Assembly (NCBI GenBank): GCA_019694335.1
Contig: JAIBCD010000002.1
Span: forward strand, 30,383-94,382
DNA from: Rhodospirillaceae bacterium
GTDB lineage: Bacteria > Pseudomonadota > Alphaproteobacteria > Rhodospirillales > Rhodospirillaceae
Length of the DNA: 64,000 bases
Direction of reading: 5' to 3'
The notes beneath the pieces are model-generated. The model was not told the origin of the DNA. It did no database searches and was given only the letters and a program-made list of their open reading frames with translations. The position numbers and the translations under genes were made by a program. Below are positions 18,901-25,773 of this stretch, one piece after another; position 1 is the stretch's first letter, and the number at the start of each line of letters is the position of its first letter.

Positions 18901-19106
18901 TGCCGCTGATGTTCTCGGCCGGCGCGGGCTCGGAGATGCGCCGTCCGCTCGGTTTCGCCATGGTCGGCGGCCTGTTGGTGAGCCAGGTGCTCACCCTCTA
19001 CACGACCCCGATCGTTTACCTGTACCTCGAGCGCTTCCGCACCCGGAAGGAACGCCGCGCGGCGGAAACGCCCGTGGGCCTGCCGCAACAGCATCCGGCG
19101 GAATAG
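15987..19106 (+). CDS. RND efflux pump, permease subunit 2 (MdtB/MdtC-like)
   Basis: A 1039-residue paralogue of the preceding pump, starting 56 nt after it, again with a GTG (GTGAGCATTTCC). The two proteins align without large gaps and are nearly identical through TM1, the TM4 Asp pair (VGFVVDDAIVMLENI) and the C-terminal third. They differ mainly in patches of the porter domain, for example MGFGGQSMNNGRIMVLL here versus STAPFGGQSINIGRIISVL in the first. Such closeness is higher than between E. coli MdtB and MdtC (about half identical), which suggests a younger duplication or ongoing gene conversion. A strong terminator follows, closing the three-gene operon. Confidence 0.94.
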   Translation: MSISGHFIQRPVATSLLMAAILAVGAAAYPFLPIAALPTVDFPTISVYANLPGASPETMAVSVAQPLERQFSQIPGVSQMTSTSILGNTQITIQFDLDRNIDGAAQDVQSAINAAGGQLPRTMPSPPNYNKVNPADAPILGMAYQSDTMPLTELDDLVENLVLQQVSQLPGVGQVRILGQQKPAIRVQIDPIKLAASGLSLEDVRATINAASTNAPKGNIEVGAKGYTIYGNDQLTEATAFNDVVLAFRNGSPVRVSDIGRAISGPENNKIGARGGDGKPMVGSFISKQPGANTVETGEAIEQTIKKAQGLLPPSVKTYKFQDRMQTIRASVAEVKETLLITAGLVVLVIFIFLRNVWATVIPALAIPLAIVGTFAGMYLFNYSIDNLSLMAMTIAVGFVVDDAIVMLENIYRHIENGMEPMEAAMKGSAEIGFTIVSMSLSLVAVFIPLLLMGGIIGRLFREFAMTVSMTILLSGIVSLTMTPMLCSKFLKNEHGKAHGKLYMAIERGFKAMYEFYVRTLDVAFQHQKLVFGVFLATIALSGVLYVLVPKGFFPQQDIGLIASVTEGAQDISFAEMDRLQDQARAVIAADPDVLGVGSTMGFGGQSMNNGRIMVLLKPHRERKATVDQIIDRLRPQLARIAGMRVYMQASQDIVIGARGARTQYQYTLQDVDFRELNEWTQKLTDAMAKLPMLRDVASDLQTGATTATLTIDRDQAARYGIQPQLIDDTLYDAFGQRQVGQYFTQVNTYRIILEVLPELQGDMRTLDKIFVKSPSTGQQVPLSTFIKVDTKPVSSLSINHQGQFPASTISFNLAPGVALGDAVKAIEDLNIEMGTPSTLKGVFQGSAQAFKESLASQPYLVAAAILSVYVILGMLYESYIYPWAILATVPSAGVGALLTLLVAGYDLSVIGLVGVLLLIGIVKKNGIMMVDFAINAQRQRGADPLAAIREACHLRFRPIMMTSFAALLGGLPLMFSAGAGSEMRRPLGFAMVGGLLVSQVLTLYTTPIVYLYLERFRTRKERRAAETPVGLPQQHPAE

Positions 19107-19111
19107 CCAAC

Positions 19112-19147
19112 AAAAAGGCCGCTTCGGGAAATCGAAGCGGCCTTTTT
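19112..19147 (+). terminator. Rho-independent terminator of the RND operon
   Basis: A perfect 15-bp stem, arms AAAAAGGCCGCTTCG (19112-19126) and CGAAGCGGCCTTTTT (19133-19147), with a 6-base loop. It starts 6 bases after the pump's stop codon. The A/T-rich outer arms also make it usable for the convergent membrane-protein gene. Confidence 0.9.
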
Positions 19148-19166
19148 CATGGCGGCGTATCGGATC

Positions 19167-19634
19167 TCACGCCGGCCGCAAACCTCGTCTGGCGATCAGC
19201 ACCAGGGACAAGCCAATCACCAGGTGCATGGCAAAGCCGAGATTCATGACCGCGTTCAATGCCATCGGCGGCGCTCCCGTCCCGGTGTTCGACAGCGGCA
19301 CCACGACAAAGTTCATCACCAGCCAGATGCCGATCCCGTAAAGCACGCCCGAGACCATGGGCTGCTTTTCGATCAGCGGCACTTTTTTGTACAAAAGACA
19401 GATCGCCGCGGCGAACGCGCCCATGATCAGGAAGTGGCAGGCCACACCGCACAGGACGCCCGCTACGCCCATCTCGAACGCCGCCTTCCCCAACAGGCCG
19501 CTGCCGACAAACTGCCACAGCCTGGTGAACGAGCCGCCGCGCAAGACCGTGGCCAGGGACGCATAAGCAAAGTCCATCGCCCCGACGATGAGCATTCCGG
19601 CCAGGATGGTCCTGGGTGCGCCCCGCAGATTCAT
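19167..19634 (-). CDS. Small four-helix membrane protein
   Basis: A 155-residue integral membrane protein with four hydrophobic segments (about residues 9-30, 45-75, 92-112 and 128-150). Conserved-looking features are GMLIVGAMDFAYA, the glycine-rich SGLLGKAAFEMGVAGVL, HFLIMGAFAAAICLLYKK and YGIGIWLVMNFVVVPLS. I recall similar unnamed membrane proteins in many proteobacteria, some related to the YagU/DUF1440 group, but cannot assign a function. It starts 10 nt behind the aspartate dehydrogenase gene on the same strand, so the two are probably cotranscribed. Confidence 0.75.
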   Translation of the reverse strand: MNLRGAPRTILAGMLIVGAMDFAYASLATVLRGGSFTRLWQFVGSGLLGKAAFEMGVAGVLCGVACHFLIMGAFAAAICLLYKKVPLIEKQPMVSGVLYGIGIWLVMNFVVVPLSNTGTGAPPMALNAVMNLGFAMHLVIGLSLVLIARRGLRPA

Positions 19635-19644
19635 CCGGCGGTTT

Positions 19645-20445
19645 TCAGGTGCCGACCTTGAGCGTGCTCACCAGGCCCTTGAGGCAGGCGATCACGCTGA
19701 GGGCGGTGATCTTGCCGGTGGCGGGCTTCTCCGGGCTCGGCACGTTCTCGATGGTCATCTCGAAACGCGCGGAATCCGCATCCACCTTGATCGTATGCGT
19801 GTTGCGGGTAACCGTCGGGTCCGCCCAGATCTGAAGGCGCGTGCGGTCGACACCGATACCGGCGAGCCCCAAAGCCGCCGCAACATTGACGTTGGCGGGA
19901 AAGCCCTTGGCGCCGTCACGCGCGCTGCCGTCGAACACCTTCAGGGGTTCCTTGACGTCGGTGACGTCGATGTTGTTCTCGACCAGGTGCGGCGAGCCCA
20001 GCAGCGTATGCGGCGGCTTGCGGGTGACCATGGTCACGGAATGCACCTCGGTCTGGGCGGCGGCGCGCACCGCGTCCAGGCCCAGGAGCGCGCCGGTCGC
20101 GAGGATGATGCGCCCACCGCTGGCCTTGGCGAGGTCGATCACATGCATATTGCGCAGGAGTGCCGCGCCGCTCACGGTCACCAGGATCTTGCCGGCCTTG
20201 ACCACCGGCTCCGCGATGGAGGCGAAAGCCGCCGCCGGCGCCGCGTCCACGACGATGTCGCAGCGCTTGGCGAGTTCCTCGGGCGAGACCACATCGACCG
20301 GACGCTTCAGCTTCGCCACATTGGCCTTGGCTTTGGCCTCGTCGCGGCCCGAGACCGCTTCCAGGGTGAGCCCTTCGATGCCCGCATCCAGCGCGCGGCC
20401 CACGCCGCCGCCGATGGTGCCAAACCCAGCGATCCCTACCTTCAC
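19645..20445 (-). CDS. nadX: Aspartate dehydrogenase
   Basis: A 266-residue NAD(P)-dependent L-aspartate dehydrogenase, which makes iminoaspartate, the first precursor of NAD, in place of the oxidase NadB. The start is a GTG at 20445, preceded by AAGGAG at good spacing; it gives the Rossmann start VKVGIAGFGTIGGGVGRAL. Other family features are the DIVVDAAPAAAF strand, KILVTVSGAAL, GALLGLDAVRAAA, the VTRKPP block, and the C-terminal EMTIENVPSPEKPATGKITA. Length fits the family exactly. Enzymes of this type also serve aspartate or poly-3-hydroxybutyrate metabolism in some bacteria. A small membrane protein gene follows. Confidence 0.88.
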   Translation of the reverse strand: MKVGIAGFGTIGGGVGRALDAGIEGLTLEAVSGRDEAKAKANVAKLKRPVDVVSPEELAKRCDIVVDAAPAAAFASIAEPVVKAGKILVTVSGAALLRNMHVIDLAKASGGRIILATGALLGLDAVRAAAQTEVHSVTMVTRKPPHTLLGSPHLVENNIDVTDVKEPLKVFDGSARDGAKGFPANVNVAAALGLAGIGVDRTRLQIWADPTVTRNTHTIKVDADSARFEMTIENVPSPEKPATGKITALSVIACLKGLVSTLKVGT

Positions 20446-20480
20446 GTCACGCTCCTTGTTTTGTGCCCTAGAGCTTTGTT

Positions 20481-20533
20481 TTTTGTCGCGTGTCCGGACG
20501 GAAAACCGGGCCCCACTTTTCCTGGACACGCTC
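20481..20533. repeat. Intergenic palindromic repeat, family B, copy 1
   Basis: A 53-base imperfect palindrome beginning TTTTGTCGCGTGTCCGGACG and ending CCTGGACACGCTC, with GAAAACCGG near its centre. Related copies are at 33955-34036, 52421-52516 and 57204-57253. It lies upstream of the aspartate dehydrogenase gene. Confidence 0.7.
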
Positions 20534-20599
20534 CGAAGTGATTGCCATATGGCTCCCCTCAAGGGGAATACCGATTCTTAGAAACACCATGCCCGCCAG

Positions 20600-22309
20600 T
20601 TAAAAGGTGCGGCGGATGCTGAAGGACAGGTAGTCCCGGTCGGCGAACGGCTGGCGGGCCGGGGGCCCGAGATAGCGGGTGAGCGTGAGGCTCGCCTCCC
20701 AAACGGAGCGGTAAAGCATGCGCAGGCCGAACTCCATGTCTCCGGCCTTGGCGTTCTGGCCGCCGTCGATCGCCGAATTGCCCATGAGCCCATAGCCGAA
20801 CCCCACGGGGACGCTGATGTCCGCGCCGGGAAAGACGTTGAAATACTGCGGCTCGAATACGCCCCGCAGCGCCATCGCGAAGGTGTTGCGGGTCAGATCC
20901 CGGGCGGCCGGATTGCGCGTTACTTCCAGCACCCGGTTGGCCGCCACCTCGGCCGAGAGGTTGGCGCCGTCCCAGAATTTTGACGGTGCGAAATTGGTGA
21001 TCGCCGACACCTGGGCATGGAGCGTGTCGCCGATGGCGAACAAGGCATTGGGTCCGCCGTCGATGGGCGTGCCCGAGGGCACGATACGCGGGCGCGACAC
21101 CAGGGGCATATTGCGCCGTGTCGAGATCTCGCCGGCGAGCGAACTGTCGCCGAGATAGCCGCTGGCGCTGATGCCATAGACCTGGATGGCATCGGGGTAG
21201 ACCAGGTAGTAGGCCCCCACCTGGCCCGTGCCGCTGTAGGCGCCGGGCGGCACATTGATCTTATAGGCGCCGCCGGCGCCCCCGCCCGAAGGAACACCAT
21301 AGGACGCCGTTTTCTCTACCGGGGAAGCGGCCGTGGCTGCGGGTGACGCTATGGCCGTGCCGCCGGTATAGGCGCCGGAGCGGATGTAAAGCGCCGGATA
21401 CCTGGCGTCGAAGCGGCTGGCGTAAAATCCGAGATCGACCGCGTCGGTGTTCACATGCACGGCGGCGCCGAACTGCGGGCTGGGCGGTGTGTAGTCGCGG
21501 GCACGCTGGAGGTATTGGGTGGGGCTGACGATGATGCGCTCGCCGCCGGTATCCGCGAAGTCGGAGGCGCTGAAGAAACTGCCGACGCCGGGAAACCGGC
21601 TCCTGCGCCATTCGAACTGGTAATAGAATCCGACTGAAATATTCGACGCCGGCTGGACACTGCCCGAGACCTGCCAGACCGGCAGATAGACATCGCCGGC
21701 CCGCGCATAAGGCAGGCTGGCGGCACGGGTGGCATCCACCGGCGCCTGACCGGCGGCGACGCCGTTCTCGGCGAAGAACAGGCTCTCGCCCCACACCACG
21801 GTATGCCGCCCGGCGCGCAAGGCCACCGGCAGGTCGCCGAGGTCGAACGCGCCGTAGACAAAGGCATTCAGGAGTTCGGCGTTGCGGCCGTGGAGATCGC
21901 GCACCGCCGGAACGAACGACGTGTTGCTCACCGACCGCGGATTGAAGGTGGCGGGCGACGTGTTGTCCGTGGATTGCGCGAAGACCGTGTCGTACCAGGC
22001 CGTGCCGCTGATTTCGGCGCCGAAGTTCCCGGCCCGCACACCCAGTTCGGAGGTCAGGTCGAACCGGTTCGAGATCAAGCCGGATTTGAAATCGCGGTCG
22101 CCGTCGTCGGCATTAGGATCGGCGAGCAGAACCGGATTCGCCGATTCCAGGCGCAATCCGCCGCTATATCTGAGCGTATTGTCCCAACGGATCGCGGCCG
22201 AACCATTGTTGTAGATTTCGGTGGCGAAAGCAGGCGGGCCGCAGGCGACCACACTCAGGACGATCCCCACCGCGGACCGTCTCATCAACGGGATGACGTT
22301 GGCCGGCAC
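20600..22309 (-). CDS. DUF1302-family outer membrane protein
   Basis: A 569-residue predicted outer-membrane barrel of the DUF1302 family. The GTG at 22309 follows AAGGGA; an ATG eight codons later lacks a ribosome binding site. A signal peptide ends GPPAFAT, then comes the family's opening block, EIYNNGSAAIRWDNTLRYSG. Later hallmarks are LLADPNADDGDRDF, RAGRHTVVWGESLFF and the C-terminal LSFSIRRTF with a terminal Phe, as expected for BamA-dependent barrels. DUF1302 genes typically occur with a DUF1329 gene, as here (divergent), and often with RND-type lipid exporters. I infer a role in moving a hydrophobic substrate across or to the outer membrane. Confidence 0.88.
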   Translation of the reverse strand: MPANVIPLMRRSAVGIVLSVVACGPPAFATEIYNNGSAAIRWDNTLRYSGGLRLESANPVLLADPNADDGDRDFKSGLISNRFDLTSELGVRAGNFGAEISGTAWYDTVFAQSTDNTSPATFNPRSVSNTSFVPAVRDLHGRNAELLNAFVYGAFDLGDLPVALRAGRHTVVWGESLFFAENGVAAGQAPVDATRAASLPYARAGDVYLPVWQVSGSVQPASNISVGFYYQFEWRRSRFPGVGSFFSASDFADTGGERIIVSPTQYLQRARDYTPPSPQFGAAVHVNTDAVDLGFYASRFDARYPALYIRSGAYTGGTAIASPAATAASPVEKTASYGVPSGGGAGGAYKINVPPGAYSGTGQVGAYYLVYPDAIQVYGISASGYLGDSSLAGEISTRRNMPLVSRPRIVPSGTPIDGGPNALFAIGDTLHAQVSAITNFAPSKFWDGANLSAEVAANRVLEVTRNPAARDLTRNTFAMALRGVFEPQYFNVFPGADISVPVGFGYGLMGNSAIDGGQNAKAGDMEFGLRMLYRSVWEASLTLTRYLGPPARQPFADRDYLSFSIRRTF

Positions 22310-22325
22310 CGAATCCCTTCCCCCC

Positions 22326-22381
22326 GAGCATTTTCCGGCGAAGTGGACCCCGGTTCGCCGCCGGAAATGCGACCAAAATCG
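22326..22381. repeat. Intergenic palindromic repeat, family A, copy 1
   Basis: A 56-base imperfect palindrome, GAGCATTTTCCGGCGAAG followed by an ACCCCGGTTC core and GGAAATGCGACCAAA. Related copies are at 32666-32727, 39401-39464, 58476-58504 (shortened) and 61531-61582 (inverted). It lies in the divergent promoter region between the DUF1302 and DUF1329 genes. Confidence 0.75.
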
Positions 22382-22467
22382 GGTCGCATCCCAAAAATTG
22401 CCCCTTTATGTATAGCCTGACTCATCAATGCCCGCCCATGGTATCGTTCACATTCATGGAGTGTTGA

Positions 22468-23835
22468 ATGCGCTTCCGGACCGGCGTCGCCGCCCTGACC
22501 CTGACCTGCGCAGCCCTGCTCGGGATGCGGGTGGCTTTGGGCGTTTCGGCGGGAGAAGCCGAACAGCTCAAGACCACGCTGACGCCGGTGGGCGCGGAAC
22601 GGGGCGCCAATGCCGAAGGCACCATCCCCGCCTGGACCGGCGGTTTCACCACCGCGACCCCGGGTTACCAGCAAGGCGCGGCCCGTCCCGATCCTTTCGG
22701 CGCTGACAAACCGCTGTTCTCGATCACCGCCGCCACCCTCAAGGACCACCAATCCAAGCTTCCGGAAGGCGCCCGCGCGCTATTCGCGCGCTTCCCCGAT
22801 TACCGCATGGAGATCTACCCCACCCGCCGCAGCGCCGCGGCCCCGGCCGCGGTCTACGAAGCGGTCGCGCGCAATGCCGTGCGCGCGAAAGCCGCACCCG
22901 AAGGCATCCAATACGGCATCGAGGGCGCGGCCGGCGGTATTCCGTTCCCGATCCCCAAAAGCGGCGCGGAGGTGATGTGGAACCACATCCTCGCCTTCTG
23001 GGGTCCGGCGCGGGAAACCCATATCAGCACCCATGTGATCTCCAGCACCGGCACCATCGACCGCACCGCGGCTTACAGCGAGGTCGCGGACTTCCCGTAT
23101 TACTATCCGGGAGCCACACCGGAATCGTTCGGCAATTATTATTTCAAGACGCGGCGCACCACCGATGCGCCCGCCGCGAAATTCGGCGAAGGCTATCTCG
23201 CATGGCAACCGATCAATTCCGAGCGCACCAAGTTCGCGGCCTGGCGCTATCTGCCGGGCGAGCGGCGCGCACGGCGCGGACCGTCGCTGTCCTACGACAC
23301 GCCCGACCCCGACGCCTCGGGCTTCCAGATGCTCGACGAGTACTACCTGTTCTTCGGCGGGCTCGACCGCTACGATTTCAAACTGGTGGGCAAAACCGAG
23401 ATGTACGTGCCGTACAACAACAACCGGCTGTACGGCCTGCCCACGGCGGGCATTCTCGGGCCCAAACACGCCAACCCCGACGCGCTGCGCTACGAGCTGC
23501 ACCGGGTGTGGGTGGTGGAGGGAACCCTGGCCGCCGGCAAAAGCCATGTCGCGCCGAAACGCAGGTTCTACGTCGACGAGGACACCTGGTTCGCGGTCTA
23601 TGCCGAGAGCTGGGACGACACCGGCAAACTCTGGAAGTTCGGCCACGGCACCATGTACGTCGTGCCCGATCTGCCCGCGGTCATCCTGGGCAGCCAGTTC
23701 ATCTACGACCTGACCTTGGGCGGCTATGTCTACGGCTTCGCCTTCAATGGCGACCAGGTGCAATACAAGGTGACCGCGCCGCATACCGCGGCGGCGCTCG
23801 GCCCCGACGCCATGGTCAGCCAATCAGCGCGCTAA
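22468..23835 (+). CDS. DUF1329-family protein (LolB-like fold, predicted periplasmic)
   Basis: A 455-residue exported protein of the DUF1329 family. The signal peptide (ALTLTCAALLGMRVALGVSA) is followed by the family's start, EQLKTTLTPVGAERGANAEG and TIPAWTGG. Later hallmarks are PFPIPKSGAEVMWNHIL, YYYPGATPESFGNYYFK, a MLDEYYLFFGGLDRYDFK block and FYVDEDTWFAVYAESWD. The family is thought to adopt a LolB/lipocalin-like half barrel that binds lipid or other hydrophobic cargo. The divergent DUF1302 gene is the usual partner. No start alternative is better: ATG at 22468 precedes the signal peptide, with GGAGTG just upstream. Confidence 0.88.
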   Translation: MRFRTGVAALTLTCAALLGMRVALGVSAGEAEQLKTTLTPVGAERGANAEGTIPAWTGGFTTATPGYQQGAARPDPFGADKPLFSITAATLKDHQSKLPEGARALFARFPDYRMEIYPTRRSAAAPAAVYEAVARNAVRAKAAPEGIQYGIEGAAGGIPFPIPKSGAEVMWNHILAFWGPARETHISTHVISSTGTIDRTAAYSEVADFPYYYPGATPESFGNYYFKTRRTTDAPAAKFGEGYLAWQPINSERTKFAAWRYLPGERRARRGPSLSYDTPDPDASGFQMLDEYYLFFGGLDRYDFKLVGKTEMYVPYNNNRLYGLPTAGILGPKHANPDALRYELHRVWVVEGTLAAGKSHVAPKRRFYVDEDTWFAVYAESWDDTGKLWKFGHGTMYVVPDLPAVILGSQFIYDLTLGGYVYGFAFNGDQVQYKVTAPHTAAALGPDAMVSQSAR

Positions 23836-23856
23836 GCCGCTAAAAACAAAGCCCGT

Positions 23857-23871
23857 CATGCCGAAGGCATG
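23857..23871. terminator. Small hairpin after DUF1329, possible terminator
   Basis: CATGCC (23857-23862) pairs with GGCATG (23866-23871) across a GAA loop, and GCTTCCAAAA follows. It sits between the convergent DUF1329 and anti-sigma genes. The stem is short and lacks a clear T tract, so the call is weak. Confidence 0.3.
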
Positions 23872-23916
23872 CTTCCAAAAACGACAGCCAGCATCAACGC
23901 CTGAGCCGCCGGAGAT

Positions 23917-24627
23917 CTAGAAGTAGAGTCCGTTATAAGCAAGGCTCGCGACGCGCAGCATTTCCGCCGCGGGCATTTTGCCGACCATGACGGTCGACAG
24001 AACGTCGTCCTGCCACAGGCACACCAGCACGTCGCCGCGCTTGGTGATCTCGAACCGCTCGCGGCCCGGGGAGTTCTCGAGATAGAGCGTGAACGGCTCG
24101 CCGGCGACGCTGCGGTAGGCGATCTTGACGGCCTTGCCGCGGTCTCCGGGAACCACCGCCACTTCGGACAAAGTGTATCCGGCCTTGGAAAGATCGGGCA
24201 GCTTCAGCGTCAGGCCGAGGGTCTCGGAAATCCGCGCGGCATCGGCCACGATGGTTCGGCCGGTCACCTCACCGCTGTGAACCGCGACCGCGTTGCCGAT
24301 GACGTCGCCGCCAGGCAGCAGGATGCGGTAGCCGAACCCGGCGACCACCGCGATCAAAATGCTTGCGGCCATGGCGAGCCGCGTGAAGTTCACACGCCGG
24401 GGACGGCGGCGCACCGCGCGCTGCACCGCCAGCGGCACCGGCCGCGCGAGCAGCGGGCCGTAGTGGCTGGCGATCAGCGATTTGTCCGTCTGATAGGCGG
24501 CGACCTTGGCGGCCAGCGCCGGGTCGGCGGCGATCCGGTCCGCGACCGCGCGGGCGCGCGCGGGCGCGAGCTCGCCGTCGATGAAAGCGTGGATGTCTTC
24601 TTCCGGCAGGGGCTCAAACCCGGTCAT
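23917..24627 (-). CDS. Anti-sigma factor, single-pass membrane protein
   Basis: A 236-residue membrane-anchored anti-sigma factor partner of the ECF sigma gene upstream, which it overlaps by 4 nt. The cytoplasmic N-terminus has the anti-sigma-domain-like pattern PLPEEDIHAFIDGELAPARA, with ADPALAAKVAAYQTDKSLIA, but no HxxxCxxC zinc motif. One membrane helix follows (LAMAASILIAVVAGFGYRIL, about residues 84-103), and a periplasmic domain of about 130 residues (SETLGLTLKLPDLSKAGYTL; FEITKRGDVLVCLWQDDVLS) may sense the signal. The standard model is sequestration of the sigma factor until an envelope stimulus triggers release. Confidence 0.85.
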   Translation of the reverse strand: MTGFEPLPEEDIHAFIDGELAPARARAVADRIAADPALAAKVAAYQTDKSLIASHYGPLLARPVPLAVQRAVRRRPRRVNFTRLAMAASILIAVVAGFGYRILLPGGDVIGNAVAVHSGEVTGRTIVADAARISETLGLTLKLPDLSKAGYTLSEVAVVPGDRGKAVKIAYRSVAGEPFTLYLENSPGRERFEITKRGDVLVCLWQDDVLSTVMVGKMPAAEMLRVASLAYNGLYF

Positions 24628-25151
24628 GTCCGGCCCCCGCCCTTGGCCTGAAGAGGGACAGAGCCCAGTTCCTGGCGCAAACGTTCGCGCGCCCGGGCCA
24701 GGCGGGACATGACGGTGCCGATGGGAACATCCAGTTCGGCGGCGGCCTCGCGGTAGTTCAAGCCTTCAAGTCCGATCAGCAGCAGGATCTGGCGGTGCTC
24801 GACCGACAAGGCCGCCATGGCACGGTCCATGTCGAGCACGGCGGCATGGTCCCGTGGCGGTACCACCGCGGCCAGGGTGTTGTCCACTTCGGCCAGGTCT
24901 ACGCGCATGCCCTGCCTACGGTTGCGCCGGAGCGCGTCGATATGGAGGTTGTGCAGGATGGAGCGCAACCATGCGCCCATGCGCAATGGGTCCAGGAGGC
25001 TGTCCGCCTGTCTGAGCGCCCGTTCGATACAATCCTGCACAAGGTCATCTGCGGCTGCCGCATGTCCCAACAACGCTGTCGCATACCGGCGCAAAGCCGG
25101 TATCTGGGCGGTCAATGCCGCTGTGAACGCTTCTTCGCGGCCGGCCGTCAC
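24624..25151 (-). CDS. ECF-family RNA polymerase sigma factor
   Basis: A 175-residue ECF (group 4) sigma-70 factor. Region 2 has LRRYATALLGHAAAADDLVQ followed by DCIERALR, and region 4 has LSVEHRQILLLIGLEGLNYR with a helix-turn-helix AAAELDVPIGTVMSRLARAR. The GTG at 25151 is chosen because AAGGA lies about 9 nt upstream and region 2 begins at the right distance. It overlaps the anti-sigma gene by 4 nt. A GGAAT-N17-CGTC element on the same strand about 235 nt upstream suggests autoregulation, and an identical element points toward the divergent secreted-protein gene. Confidence 0.92.
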   Translation of the reverse strand: MTAGREEAFTAALTAQIPALRRYATALLGHAAAADDLVQDCIERALRQADSLLDPLRMGAWLRSILHNLHIDALRRNRRQGMRVDLAEVDNTLAAVVPPRDHAAVLDMDRAMAALSVEHRQILLLIGLEGLNYREAAAELDVPIGTVMSRLARARERLRQELGSVPLQAKGGGRT

Positions 25152-25272
25152 GGCTTAGTCCTTTTGGGCCTTATTGGCCTTTTTGGCTTTCTTGATCCGT
25201 GACTCCCGCGGCGCCTTTCAGCGGCGAACCTACTCACATGCCGCCTACCGGCGGCAGGCATCCACGACGTCA

Positions 25273-25384
25273 GGAGAACGGCCCGGGCGGGGTAGGTGAG
25301 CCCGGAGGGGGCATGACGGCGCGGGATGCTTCGATCCCGGGCCATGACCCCGCTCAATCCAGGCGTCAGTCCAGGCCGTTCTCC
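25273..25384 (-). promoter_or_regulatory. Putative structured 5' leader of the ECF sigma mRNA
   Basis: GGAGAACGGCC (25273-25283) and GGCCGTTCTCC (25374-25384) form a perfect 11-bp inverted repeat enclosing about 90 bases that contain smaller hairpins, for example GGGAT...ATCCC near 25323-25338. On the minus strand it begins a few bases after the predicted -10 element, so the sigma transcript would start with this fold. It matches no riboswitch that I know; it could be a regulatory leader or a small RNA. Confidence 0.4.
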
Positions 25385-25392
25385 CATCCCAA

Positions 25393-25418
25393 GACGAGAG
25401 GGCGTCACCGATTATTCC
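25393..25418 (-). promoter_or_regulatory. ECF-type promoter reading toward the sigma gene
   Basis: On the minus strand, GGAAT (25418-25414) and CGTC (25396-25393) are separated by exactly 17 bases. This is the usual form of ECF promoters (GGAAY at -35, CGTC at -10) and has the same spacing as the element at 25592-25617. It implies autoregulation of the sigma/anti-sigma operon. Confidence 0.65.
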
Positions 25419-25591
25419 TGCCAAAGCGCGGGGAATGGCATTGGATGGGACTTTCCACAGTCGGGGCAGGCAACCGCCGGCGCCGCCAAGCGTTCGTGTT
25501 ACACGCGTAATTTGCTGATAATACAACGATGTATTCTATATTTCGAGCACCCTCATAGGCTGTTCCGAAGGTAAAATGCACAAGGTGCAGG

Positions 25592-25617
25592 GGAATACCT
25601 CAGCGGCGCGAAACGTC
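25592..25617 (+). promoter_or_regulatory. ECF-type promoter reading toward the secreted-protein gene
   Basis: GGAAT (25592-25596) and CGTC (25614-25617) with a 17-base spacer, the same core and spacing as the minus-strand element upstream of the sigma gene. It lies about 155 bases before the ATG of the secreted protein, making that gene the likely main target of the ECF factor. Confidence 0.65.
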
Positions 25618-25773
25618 TTTTGGATTGGAGAACCGCGAATATCCCGGGGGCGCTCGCTCTAGATCATCGGGCCGCGAGGCCGCCTGGGATCCCTTCGCTT
25701 CAGCCCGCAGCTCCACATATGTGCGCGGGTCTTTCGAAAGGGGACTGCAGTGAATTCAAATCTGGAGGCTTAT

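Larger units (their letters stand above)
25152..25749. other. Regulatory region between the ECF sigma operon and the secreted-protein gene
   Basis: About 600 bases without a convincing gene. It holds two matching ECF-type promoters facing opposite ways (25393-25418 on the minus strand, 25592-25617 on the plus strand), a structured stretch at 25273-25384 that would form the leader of the sigma transcript, and an AT-rich stretch at about 25500-25550. Confidence 0.6.

Noticed and set aside
16836..19094. 752-codon frame on the minus strand
   Set aside because: Antisense to the second RND pump; composition of a shadow and an equivalent shadow occurs opposite the first pump.
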